Origin: Marinobacter sp. X15-166B
GTDB lineage: Bacteria; Pseudomonadota; Gammaproteobacteria; Pseudomonadales; Oleiphilaceae
Assembly: GCF_001752365.1 (NCBI RefSeq)
Contig: NZ_MEIY01000001.1
Location: forward strand, 1,013,012-1,077,011
Reading direction: 5' to 3'
DNA: 64,000 nt
Under the pieces are notes generated by a model. The model did not search any database. It was not told the origin of the DNA and saw only the letters and a program-made list of their open reading frames with translations. Every line of letters starts with the position of its first letter. Position 1 is the stretch's first letter. The position numbers and the translations under genes were made by a program. Below are positions 35,646-43,669 of this stretch, piece after piece.

Positions 35646-36682
35646 TGGCAGGCCCGGCAGCCCGGCCCCGGGTCGGGATTGTGGCAGACTCGGTGCTGCA
35701 ATGTCAGCGGATGCAGGCCGCCACCGCCAGACTGGGTCTGGATGCGGGGTTTTCGGGTGTCCCGGACGGGCTGGCGGCCTACCCGACTTTGCCGCAGGTG
35801 CAGCTCTGGCTGGTGGTACTGGAGGACGAATCCGCCCACTCGGACCAGTTTGACCGGTTGCTTGCCGACAGCGATTCGCCGGTGCTGTTCGGGATGCAAG
35901 CCGCACCGGGACCCAACAGCACGGATTACCGGCTCTGGGAGCGCCGCCTGCAGCGTACCCTGGCGCAGCATCTGGGTGTACTTGAAACCGCGGACGCCGT
36001 CGCTGCGGCCACCGCGCCCGCCAGCCCGTCGGCCCCGGAACAGGACGGCCCCCCACCGGTGCCCGGGGCAGCCGCCGGCGAGGCGGCCCGACCAGCGCAA
36101 CAAATCTGGGTGTTGGGAGCCTCTCTGGGCGGCCCGGCCGCCATCAAGGAGTTTCTCGACAGCCTGCCGCCCGGTTTGCCGGTGGGCTTTGTGTACGCCC
36201 AACACATTGACGGCAATTTTACCGAGGTGCTGACCCGGGTGCTCGGCCGCCACGCTCACTATCAGTTCAAACGCCCTGTTTCCGGACAGAAAATTCACAA
36301 CGGTGAGGCAATCCTGTTGCCTGTCGAACACGAGTGGACCCTGTCCCGCAACGGCACCCTGATCGAAAAAGACACACCCTGGCCCGGTCCCTACAGCCCC
36401 TCCATTGACCAGGTGCTGCTCAACGTAGGGGATCATTACGGCCCTCACTGCCACGCCATACTGTTTTCCGGTATGGGCGACGACGGGGCCCGTGCGGCCC
36501 CTTTTCTGCGGGCGCACGGCAGCAAGATCTGGGTACAGGACAGCGCCAGCTGCGGCAGCAGCTCCATGCCGGACTCGGTCGCCGCCACCGGCTGTGCCAG
36601 CTTTACCGGCACACCGGTGCAGCTCGCCCAACAACTGGTGCACACCCTTGCACAACCCTGCCGGCAGCCCCAGCGGCACTAA
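35645..36682 (+). CDS. chpB: Chemoreceptor methylesterase ChpB (CheB-like)
   Basis: ChpB removes methyl groups from PilJ. The 345-residue product has a C-terminal CheB methylesterase domain with the catalytic serine in VLGASLGGPAAI, histidine in AQHIDGNF, and aspartate in FSGMGDDGARAA. The N-terminal 130 residues look like a receiver domain (VGIVADSVLQCQRM) that lacks the usual acidic pocket and phospho-acceptor, and a Pro/Ala-rich linker follows. The ATG overlaps the chpA stop (TGATG). Confidence 0.93.
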
Positions 36683-36708
36683 CGGAATTCCGCCAGAGGA
36701 CCACATTC

Positions 36709-37170
36709 ATGAACGAAAACGCCCACCTGCTCTCCTGCGTCATCATCCCCATGGGAGAGTCCCAGTTATTACTGCCCAACGTTTCCATTGCGGAAGTTGT
36801 TGATTACGCTCGCATCGAACCGAGGGAGTCTATGCCGGACTGGCTGGCGGGCGATCTTGAATGGCGCGGCCTCACCCTGCCGGCGCTGGCCTACGATGCC
36901 GCCAACGGCTCCCCGCGACCCGCTGCGGAAGGCAGCCGCAGCCGGATTGCGATCCTTAACACCATCAGCGACCAGCAGCAGGCGCAACCTTTCATTGCTC
37001 TGGTGACCCAGGGCATTCCCAGCCAGATCCGGGTCACCCGCAACCAAATTCGTGCTGTGGAGGGTGATACCGGCCCCGCCGATCTGATGCTGGTGGACAT
37101 TGAGGGCGAAGCGGTGCGAATCCCCAATCTCGACTATCTGGAGTCACTCGCCCGCGAGGCGGCCCACTAG
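36709..37170 (+). CDS. chpC: CheW-like adaptor ChpC
   Basis: The 153-residue protein is the second CheW-like adaptor of the cluster, thought to link additional receptors to ChpA. Visible are CVIIPMGESQLLLPNVSIAEV and the WRGLTLPALAYDAANG core that replaces the canonical NLRG region. It is the last gene of the pil-chp run; the Pseudomonas chpDE genes are absent here. Confidence 0.9.
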   Translation: MNENAHLLSCVIIPMGESQLLLPNVSIAEVVDYARIEPRESMPDWLAGDLEWRGLTLPALAYDAANGSPRPAAEGSRSRIAILNTISDQQQAQPFIALVTQGIPSQIRVTRNQIRAVEGDTGPADLMLVDIEGEAVRIPNLDYLESLAREAAH

Positions 37171-37187
37171 GCCCGCCGGAGGATGGC

Positions 37188-37227
37188 GTGACGGCGAATC
37201 CGGCGGATGTTATAATGTTGCAAACAT
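37188..37227 (+). promoter_or_regulatory. Probable zur-znu promoter with overlapping Zur operator
   Basis: A perfect TATAAT (37211-37216) has GTGACG (37188-37193) 17 nt upstream as a -35-like hexamer. The -10 lies inside ATGTTATAATGTTGCAAACAT (37207-37227 is 21 nt), whose ends ATGTT/AACAT are inverted and whose left half resembles Zur boxes. This placement predicts repression of zur-znuCB by zinc-loaded Zur. The right half deviates from consensus. Confidence 0.6.
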
Positions 37228-37246
37228 TGAACCGGATGCCACTGAC

Positions 37247-37747
37247 ATGTCAGACCCTGCGTTGCCCTATCGGCCACACGACCATGATGCCTGCGTTGCC
37301 CAGGCACTGGCCGATGCCCGTAGTATATGCAAGGCGCATAATGCACGCCTGACCCCCATCCGCGAGCGGGTCCTGGAACTCATTTGGCAGTCCCACCAGC
37401 CCCTGGGGGCTTATGAATTGCTGGCGGCCCTTGCAAACGATGGCCGCAACGCGGCGCCACCCACGGTTTACCGGGCACTGGACTTTTTGCAACAATACGG
37501 CCTGGTACATCGCATTGCGTCCTTGAATGCCTTTATCGGCTGCGCCCACGCGGGCGCGTGCCACACCAGCCTGTTTCTGATTTGCCGCCACTGCCGGAAC
37601 ACCTTGGAAATCTCATCATCGACGGTGTCCGCAGCAGTCACCCAAACGGCCCAGGCCCATCGCTTTGTGGCGGAAGAGGCCATCATGGAAATCACCGGTC
37701 AATGCCCTGGCTGCAGCCCCGAACATGAGACCCAACCCCATGACTGA
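37247..37747 (+). CDS. zur: Zinc uptake regulator Zur (Fur family)
   Basis: Zur is a zinc-sensing repressor. The 166-residue protein has the Fur-family winged helix (LTPIRERVLELIWQSHQPLG and PPTVYRALDFLQQYGLVHRI) and paired cysteines CRHC and CPGC for the structural zinc. The N-terminus is His-rich (YRPHDHDACV). The start ATG 37247 is 20 nt after the predicted promoter. Zur, znuC and znuB overlap, so zur is autoregulated with its target operon. Confidence 0.93.
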   Translation: MSDPALPYRPHDHDACVAQALADARSICKAHNARLTPIRERVLELIWQSHQPLGAYELLAALANDGRNAAPPTVYRALDFLQQYGLVHRIASLNAFIGCAHAGACHTSLFLICRHCRNTLEISSSTVSAAVTQTAQAHRFVAEEAIMEITGQCPGCSPEHETQPHD

Positions 37748-38522
37748 TCGCCTCGCCGAACTGAAACAGGTATCCGTGAGCTTTGCGGACACTGCCGTCG
37801 TCAGCAACATCAGCCTGACCGTCAACCGGGGGGACATTCTCACCATCATCGGACCCAACGGGGCGGGGAAAACAACCCTGATCAAGGCGGTGCTCGGTAT
37901 CCAGCCCATTACCGGGGGCAGCATCTGGCGTCACCCCGGCATCAAGACCGGCTATGTGCCCCAGCACATCCATTTGCAGGCCACCCTGCCCCTGAGTGTG
38001 AAACGGTTCATGATGCTGACCGGAGAATCGGCGCAGAACTGCCGCGAGGCCCTGGCGCGAACCCGGGTTGAGCACCTGTTTGAGAACGCCTCCGTCCATA
38101 ACCTGTCCGGCGGGGAAATGCAGCGGGTCCTGATCGCCCGGGCGCTGGTGCGTAGCCCGGACCTGCTGGTCCTGGATGAACCCGCCCAAGGGGTGGACAT
38201 CAACGGCCAGGCCGCCCTGTACACGCTGATCCGCGAACTCCGGGACACCCTCAACTGCGGGGTGATCATGATTTCCCACGACCTCCATCTGGTCATGGCC
38301 GCCACCGACAAAGTCATTTGCCTGAATCAGCACGTCTGCTGCAGCGGCTACCCGGCGGACATCTCCCAAGACCCTGCCTTTATTGAGACCTTCGGTCAAT
38401 CGGTGGCCGAAAGCCTGGCCATTTACCACCACCGGCACAACCACGACCACGACCTGCATGGCAATGTCATTGCACACGACCACAACCACTCCGAGGACTG
38501 CGCCACCCATGGCCTTCATTAA
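37740..38522 (+). CDS. znuC: Zinc ABC transporter ATPase ZnuC
   Basis: ZnuC powers high-affinity zinc uptake. The 260-residue product has Walker A GPNGAGKTT, the signature LSGGEMQRVLIARALV, Walker B LLVLDEPAQGVD and the switch His in MISHDLHLV. The C-terminal 31 residues (from about 230) hold 11 histidines and end in a cysteine-containing tail, consistent with zinc binding. The start overlaps zur by 8 nt. Confidence 0.96.
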   Translation: MTDRLAELKQVSVSFADTAVVSNISLTVNRGDILTIIGPNGAGKTTLIKAVLGIQPITGGSIWRHPGIKTGYVPQHIHLQATLPLSVKRFMMLTGESAQNCREALARTRVEHLFENASVHNLSGGEMQRVLIARALVRSPDLLVLDEPAQGVDINGQAALYTLIRELRDTLNCGVIMISHDLHLVMAATDKVICLNQHVCCSGYPADISQDPAFIETFGQSVAESLAIYHHRHNHDHDLHGNVIAHDHNHSEDCATHGLH

Positions 38523-39321
38523 CAGCATACTGGACGATTTTTTCTGGCGGGCGCTGCTCGGCGGCGTCGGGGTGGCACTGGTTGCCGGGCCGCTCGGCTG
38601 TTTTGTGGTCTGGCGCCGGCTGGCCTATTTCGGCGACACTCTGGCCCACTCGGCCTTGCTGGGTATCGCTCTGGGGTTTCTGTTGCAGATCCCGCTCAAT
38701 CTCGGCATTGTGGTTACCTCCGTTGCTCTGGCTCTGGTGCTGGTCATACTGGCGCGCAGCCGCACCCTGGCCACGGACACCTTGCTGGGCATATTGGCCC
38801 ACAGCGCCCTGGCCATCGGGCTGGTGACCCTCAGCTTCATGCCCAATGTAAGGGTCGATCTCAATGGGTATCTGTTTGGTGATCTGCTGGCCATGAGCCG
38901 CCATGACCTGATGTGGATCTACGGCGGCGCGGTCCTCATCGTGGCTTTGCTGGTGTGGCTCTGGCAGGGGTTGTTGATGGCCACCATTCACGAAGAGCTG
39001 GCGCGGGTTGAAGGCTTTGCGGTCGAACGCCTGCGACTGGTGCTGATGTTGATGTTTTCGCTGGTGATCGCGGTCGCCATGAAGATTGTGGGCGTTCTGC
39101 TGATCACCGCCCTGCTGATCATTCCAGCGGCCACGGCCCGGCGCCTCGCCAGCAGTCCCGAACAGATGGCGCTGATCACGGTGGTCATCGGCATAATGGC
39201 CGTCAGCGGCGGCCTGAGCCTGTCCTGGCATGCCGATACGCCGGCGGGACCCTCCGTGGTGGTTACGGCGTTTGCCATGTTCCTGCTGGTTTACGGCGCC
39301 GTTCGCCAGCCGCGCAGCTGA
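38509..39321 (+). CDS. znuB: Zinc ABC transporter permease ZnuB
   Basis: The 270-residue membrane protein has seven or more hydrophobic segments and the ABC-3 permease core: GPLGCFVVWRRLAYFGDTLA, then HSALLGIALGF, ARSRTLATDTLLGILAHSA, and the ATP-ase contact VLLITALLIIPAATARRLAS. It overlaps znuC by 14 nt. The periplasmic binding protein ZnuA is not next to it and must be encoded elsewhere. Confidence 0.95.
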   Translation: MAFINSILDDFFWRALLGGVGVALVAGPLGCFVVWRRLAYFGDTLAHSALLGIALGFLLQIPLNLGIVVTSVALALVLVILARSRTLATDTLLGILAHSALAIGLVTLSFMPNVRVDLNGYLFGDLLAMSRHDLMWIYGGAVLIVALLVWLWQGLLMATIHEELARVEGFAVERLRLVLMLMFSLVIAVAMKIVGVLLITALLIIPAATARRLASSPEQMALITVVIGIMAVSGGLSLSWHADTPAGPSVVVTAFAMFLLVYGAVRQPRS

Positions 39322-39427
39322 CCATCGCAGGCGGTTATCAAAGTTTCCTTCCCGCCATAGGCTGGACTAAAGTAGGGGTATGCCTACATCGGAGCCGCCA
39401 GATTACGGCTCCCCTATGGAGACCCAC

Positions 39428-40861
39428 ATGGCTATCCCCGCCTCTGCGGTACGCTGGACAGCGATTTTGTGGCTGCCTGCGGCTGTGTTCCTGGTTGGCC
39501 TGGGCACCACCTGGTTTTCCGCTTACGCCGCCCGATCGGCAACCCAGGCGCTGGTGCTGAAATCCTTGCACGAACAGGAAAAACGGCTGTCCACGGTGCT
39601 CCGCTCGCACATCTCCCAGCTGATTGCCGAGGGCCAGGCGCTCGCCGATTTCCCCAGCGATACCTTCGCCCTCTTTCAACACCGGGCCGGCATCCTGCTC
39701 GGCAACCACCACTATGTCATGGCGGTTGAGGCCCTTAAGCCAGTGGCCGCGGGCCAGCGTACCACGGTCGAGCAAGCCCTCTCCGCGGAGGTTGGCGAAC
39801 CGGTAAGGTTGGGCCGCTGGCAACGGGGCCCGTCCCCCGAACCCCTGAATTCTGCGGAGCAATATCTGATTGTGCGGTGGGCCCGGACGCAACCCGACGC
39901 GCTGGTGGCGGACAGCACCGTCGGCCTGGTCGCGACCACGGTTCCCCACTGGCGCCGGGCGCTCGATCTGGCGCTGCGGGAAGACCGGATTACCGCCACC
40001 CCGATCACCGATGTGCGGCGGGGCGGAGTGGATCTGGACGCCTTGCGTCTGTTCATTCCGGCCTCAACCACCGGCCTGGTCAGTCTGGCCATCGACCCGC
40101 AAGAGTGGCTGACAACCATCTATCGTGACATTCCCTCCCCGGACTTTGCACTCACCGTTCACGATCTGAGCCAGCACGCCAAAATGCCCCTTTTTCAACG
40201 CACCACCAGTGGCCCTGGCGACGCCTCCGTGGCTGTACGTTCAGAAATCGCCCTGGGTGACCGCAGCTGGATGTTGACCCTCACCCCCAGCCGTCAGGCC
40301 ATGGTGGCTGCCGGGGCGGCGGCGCGCTGGCGCATCATCATCAGCGGCTTTCTGCTCACCGTACTGGCCGCTGCGGTGACCGGCTGGCTGAGTGCCCGGT
40401 TGTTCGAATACAAGCGCCAACTGGCGCGCAGTGACCGCCGTCATCAGCAATTGCAGCTGCGTTTTGACAATTCCGTCGTCGAGCGCGAGGTGCTGCACCG
40501 CGCCCTGGGGGACAGCGAACAACGAAGCCGCGACCTGGTGGCCCTGCACCATGGCTTTGTGTGCGAACTGGACGAGCAACTGCGTATCGGGTACATCTCG
40601 GACCAGGTCGTCGATCTGTTGCAGTCGCCCCCTGCCGAGCTGGCCCAGCAGTCGTTTACCGACCGGGTGGTGCCGGCGGAACGCACCAACGTCAACGCAG
40701 CACTGCACGCCGCCCGGGAAGAAGGCTCGGTCACCCGCATCGACACCTGGCTGCAGGACGCAAACAGCACCCCGGTGGCGGTCACCTGCCGTTTCAAGGC
40801 ACTGATTGACCCCATTAACGGTTTTACCGGATACCGCCTCAGCGCCCATCGCCGGGAGTAA
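39428..40861 (+). CDS. CHASE-PAS membrane sensor without an output domain
   Basis: The 477-residue protein has an N-terminal membrane helix (ILWLPAAVFLVGLGTTWFSA), an extracytoplasmic region of about 270 residues with CHASE-like features (ALEALKP-type VMAVEALKPVAAGQ and VSLAIDPQEWLTTIYRD), a second helix (IIISGFLLTVLAAAVTGWL), a coiled coil, and a PAS domain (HGFVCELDEQLRIGYISD to the end). No kinase, GGDEF or EAL domain follows; the frame ends right after PAS. The start at 39428 has GGAG 6 nt upstream; earlier ATGs at 39416 and 39380 lack this. A separate GGDEF gene follows after 108 nt. Confidence 0.8.
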   Translation: MAIPASAVRWTAILWLPAAVFLVGLGTTWFSAYAARSATQALVLKSLHEQEKRLSTVLRSHISQLIAEGQALADFPSDTFALFQHRAGILLGNHHYVMAVEALKPVAAGQRTTVEQALSAEVGEPVRLGRWQRGPSPEPLNSAEQYLIVRWARTQPDALVADSTVGLVATTVPHWRRALDLALREDRITATPITDVRRGGVDLDALRLFIPASTTGLVSLAIDPQEWLTTIYRDIPSPDFALTVHDLSQHAKMPLFQRTTSGPGDASVAVRSEIALGDRSWMLTLTPSRQAMVAAGAAARWRIIISGFLLTVLAAAVTGWLSARLFEYKRQLARSDRRHQQLQLRFDNSVVEREVLHRALGDSEQRSRDLVALHHGFVCELDEQLRIGYISDQVVDLLQSPPAELAQQSFTDRVVPAERTNVNAALHAAREEGSVTRIDTWLQDANSTPVAVTCRFKALIDPINGFTGYRLSAHRRE

Positions 40862-40969
40862 GTCTGGTGGCGGTCAGCGCGGAGATAACCAACCCCGTCA
40901 CGGCGTGATAGACTCACCCGATCAAGTCTGACCGAAACAGTTCTATCGCAGCGCAGCAGGAGTCGCATA

Positions 40970-42097
40970 TTGCCATTTGCCTCTAATCCCGATGACCGGG
41001 CGCCTTCCAACCCCACACTGGCGGTTCTGGGGTTCAAGCGGCAGATAATTTACCACCTGCATTTCTGGGCACTGGTTGCCATCCTGCCACTGGTCGTGGT
41101 GCAGTGGGGTCAGGGTAACCGGGTACTTTCCGCGTTGCTGCTGCTGTTTTGCGTCAACGCCATTCTGGCCATTGCCTTCTTGCGCTGGCGGCGCACCTCT
41201 TTTCTGGCCGGCTGGCCCTTTGTCATCCTGGCGTTTGTCTGCTCGACCTATTCGGTCCTGATCAACGGCCATTCTGGTCTTTACTGGGCGTACCCCTCCG
41301 CCGCCGCGGCGTTTTTCCTGCTGCCCCTGCGCAGCGCGGCCATCACCAGCGGACTGTATGTGGCGGTGATCTCCGCCATTTCATTGGCCACCTTTTCGGA
41401 AGGGTATTTCTGGCGCATCAGTTTCTCACTCGGGTTGACCTATGTGTTCGTGATGACCTTCGCGTGGCTGGTGGGCCTGCTGCAGACCGAACTAACCCGT
41501 CTGGCGACCACCGATCCTCTCACCGGATGTCTCAACCGGTCCCAGTTAGCCGAAATTCTTAACCGCCATATACAGATCCGCGAACGTTATGAGCGGGTGT
41601 CCAGTCTGGTCCTGCTCGATCTGGACTATTTCAAACAAATCAACGACCGATGGGGACACCTTGTCGGTGACCGGGTGCTGCAGGAGTTTTCTCAGCGGGT
41701 GCGGCAACGTCTGCGGGACAGTGATCAGCTGTTTCGGATCGGCGGCGAGGAATTCATGCTGGTGCTGCCCGAAACCCGCCAAAAAGACGCCGTTCATCTG
41801 GCCATGCAACTGTTACAGGCCGTTCGTGCCCAGTCGTTTTTCCAGGACATCGAGGTGACCGCCAGCGCCGGGGTGTCTGAGGTCGTCGCCAAGGACACCT
41901 GGTCGACCTGGCTAAACCGTGCGGACCAGGCGCTGTACCGTGCCAAACACCAGGGCCGCAATCAAGTGATCAGTCTGGGGGGGACCGGGGCGCGGACCGA
42001 TCCGCAACGGAAACCGAGCCCCCTACCGACAGCCCGCACCCGGCAACCGCAGGGTGCGCCTGACGCAGACAAGGACCGGCCTCAAACAGACCCCTGA
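40970..42097 (+). CDS. Membrane diguanylate cyclase (GGDEF)
   Basis: The 375-residue protein makes the second messenger c-di-GMP. Six predicted hydrophobic segments span residues 25-170, followed by a GGDEF domain with the active site FRIGGEEFMLVLPE near residue 258 and an intact allosteric I-site RxxD (RDSD) five residues before it, so product inhibition is likely. The start is TTG at 40970 with AGGAG 7 nt upstream. A low-complexity Arg/Pro-rich tail follows the domain. Confidence 0.92.
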   Translation: MPFASNPDDRAPSNPTLAVLGFKRQIIYHLHFWALVAILPLVVVQWGQGNRVLSALLLLFCVNAILAIAFLRWRRTSFLAGWPFVILAFVCSTYSVLINGHSGLYWAYPSAAAAFFLLPLRSAAITSGLYVAVISAISLATFSEGYFWRISFSLGLTYVFVMTFAWLVGLLQTELTRLATTDPLTGCLNRSQLAEILNRHIQIRERYERVSSLVLLDLDYFKQINDRWGHLVGDRVLQEFSQRVRQRLRDSDQLFRIGGEEFMLVLPETRQKDAVHLAMQLLQAVRAQSFFQDIEVTASAGVSEVVAKDTWSTWLNRADQALYRAKHQGRNQVISLGGTGARTDPQRKPSPLPTARTRQPQGAPDADKDRPQTDP

Positions 42098-42163
42098 CCG
42101 GGGTCCGACTAGCGGCCCGGCGCGGTCAACCGTCTTACAGTGAGCCACGAGAAGCAGACAACC

Positions 42164-42730
42164 ATGAGCGATTCCCCCAGCAAAATCAGCAAACACTACC
42201 GTGAAATTATTCGCGGCCTGGGCGAAGATCCGGACCGGGAAGGCCTGCGTGACACCCCGATGCGGGCAGCCAAGGCGATCCGGTTTCTGACCCGGGGCTA
42301 CCAGCAGACTCTGGCAGAACTGATCAACGACGCCGTGTTCGCGTCCACCATGGATGAAATGGTGGTGGTGCAGGACATCGAGCTCTACAGCTTGTGTGAG
42401 CACCATCTGTTGCCCTTTATTGGCAAATGCCACATCGCCTACATTCCCCAGGGCAAGGTACTCGGGTTGTCGAAGTTTGCACGCATTGTTGATATGTATG
42501 CACGGCGGCTACAAATTCAGGAAAACCTCACCTGGGAAATTGCCACCGCCATAGAGCAGGTGACCCGGGCCAGCGGCGTCGCTGTCGTTATCGAAGCCCA
42601 GCACATGTGCATGATGATGCGCGGCGTCGAGAAGCAGAATTCGTTGATGAAAACGTCAATGATGCTGGGGTCGTTCCGCGACTCGCAAGCGACCCGCGCC
42701 GAATTTCTCAATCTGATCAACAAACGATAA
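42164..42730 (+). CDS. folE: GTP cyclohydrolase I
   Basis: FolE converts GTP to dihydroneopterin triphosphate, the first step of folate synthesis. The 188-residue product has [20 protein letters not shown], the zinc-binding [40 protein letters not shown] and the [12 protein letters not shown] signature. The ATG at 42164 was chosen over a GTG at 42140 since the resulting length fits. It is followed by folX after 13 nt. Confidence 0.95.
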   Translation: MSDSPSKISKHYREIIRGLGEDPDREGLRDTPMRAAKAIRFLTRGYQQTLAELINDAVFASTMDEMVVVQDIELYSLCEHHLLPFIGKCHIAYIPQGKVLGLSKFARIVDMYARRLQIQENLTWEIATAIEQVTRASGVAVVIEAQHMCMMMRGVEKQNSLMKTSMMLGSFRDSQATRAEFLNLINKR

Positions 42731-42743
42731 CCGAGGATCTGTC

Positions 42744-43127
42744 ATGGCTGTTTATGCTGCCAACCATAAGGCAACGGTGCGCATCCAGAACTTGTTGCTG
42801 CGAACCTACATCGGCATCAACGACGAAGAGATTAACAATCAGCAGGACGTGCGCATCAACGTGTGCCTCACCTACGATGCGGCCGACGCCATCGACCGCA
42901 ATGAGATCGAGTCGGCCCTGAATTATCGCACCATCACCAAACAGATTATTCAACACGTCGAAAACAACCGCTTCGCACTGCTGGAACGCATGACCCATGA
43001 AGTGCTGAACATCGTCATGGATCACCAGCGGGTTGAATGGGCGCGGGTAGAGATCGACAAACCCCATGCGCTGCGTTTCACAGAGTCCGTATCCATTGCG
43101 CTGGAAGCCGGACGCGATCCGGTATAA
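42744..43127 (+). CDS. folX: Dihydroneopterin triphosphate 2'-epimerase FolX
   Basis: FolX epimerises dihydroneopterin triphosphate and is a relative of dihydroneopterin aldolase FolB. The 127-residue product has IQNLLLRTYIGINDEEINNQ and ESALNYRTITKQIIQHVENN, then the IDKPHALRFTESVSI end; these match FolX more closely than FolB. It directly follows folE, so pterin metabolism is coupled. Confidence 0.9.
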   Translation: MAVYAANHKATVRIQNLLLRTYIGINDEEINNQQDVRINVCLTYDAADAIDRNEIESALNYRTITKQIIQHVENNRFALLERMTHEVLNIVMDHQRVEWARVEIDKPHALRFTESVSIALEAGRDPV

Positions 43128-43171
43128 CGTAACGTCCGTTCCCGTCCACCGCTAACCGGAGACCGTGCTCC

Positions 43172-43600
43172 ATGCCCCTCAGTCATCCCGAACAGATCCG
43201 CCGGATCCTTGAGTCGGTCCGCACGCTGGCGCTTGTCGGTGCCAGTGACAAACCCCACCGGCCCAGCCATGAAGTCATGGCTTATCTGCAGGGGCGCGGC
43301 TATCGGGTCATACCGGTCAACCCGAAGCTGGCCGGCCAAACCCTCCGGGGCGAAACCGTGTACGCCAGCCTCGCGGACATACCGGAGCCGGTGGATATGG
43401 CTGATCTGTTTCTCGCACCGGTGCGCACCGATGCGGTGATTGATCAGGCCATCAACCTGAAGATTCCGGTGATCTGGATGCAGATCGGCGTCCTCAATGA
43501 AAGCGGCGCTGCCCGTGCCGAGGCCGCCGGGGTGTCGGTGGTGATGGACCGCTGCCCCAAACAGGAGATTCCGCGGCTGGGCGTGTCCTTGCGCAAGTAG
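43172..43600 (+). CDS. CoA-binding Rossmann protein (YccU family)
   Basis: The 142-residue protein has a CoA-binding domain like that of succinyl-CoA synthetase alpha: LALVGASDKPHRPSHEVMAY, GYRVIPVNPKLAGQTLRGE, and IPVIWMQIGVLNESGAARAE, ending with VVMDRCPKQEI. This matches the YccU group of unknown function. It is 44 nt after folX and may belong to the same transcript. Confidence 0.92.
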   Translation: MPLSHPEQIRRILESVRTLALVGASDKPHRPSHEVMAYLQGRGYRVIPVNPKLAGQTLRGETVYASLADIPEPVDMADLFLAPVRTDAVIDQAINLKIPVIWMQIGVLNESGAARAEAAGVSVVMDRCPKQEIPRLGVSLRK

Positions 43601-43669
43601 GCAGGCCCGTGAAATGCACACGTAAATTACCCGATGGAACCACATGCATATTGTCAGAGGAAACCTCCT

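Noticed and set aside
42089..42105. Inverted repeat GACCCC/GGGGTC after the GGDEF gene as a terminator
   Set aside because: The stem is only 6 bp, overlaps the stop region and has no T-run.
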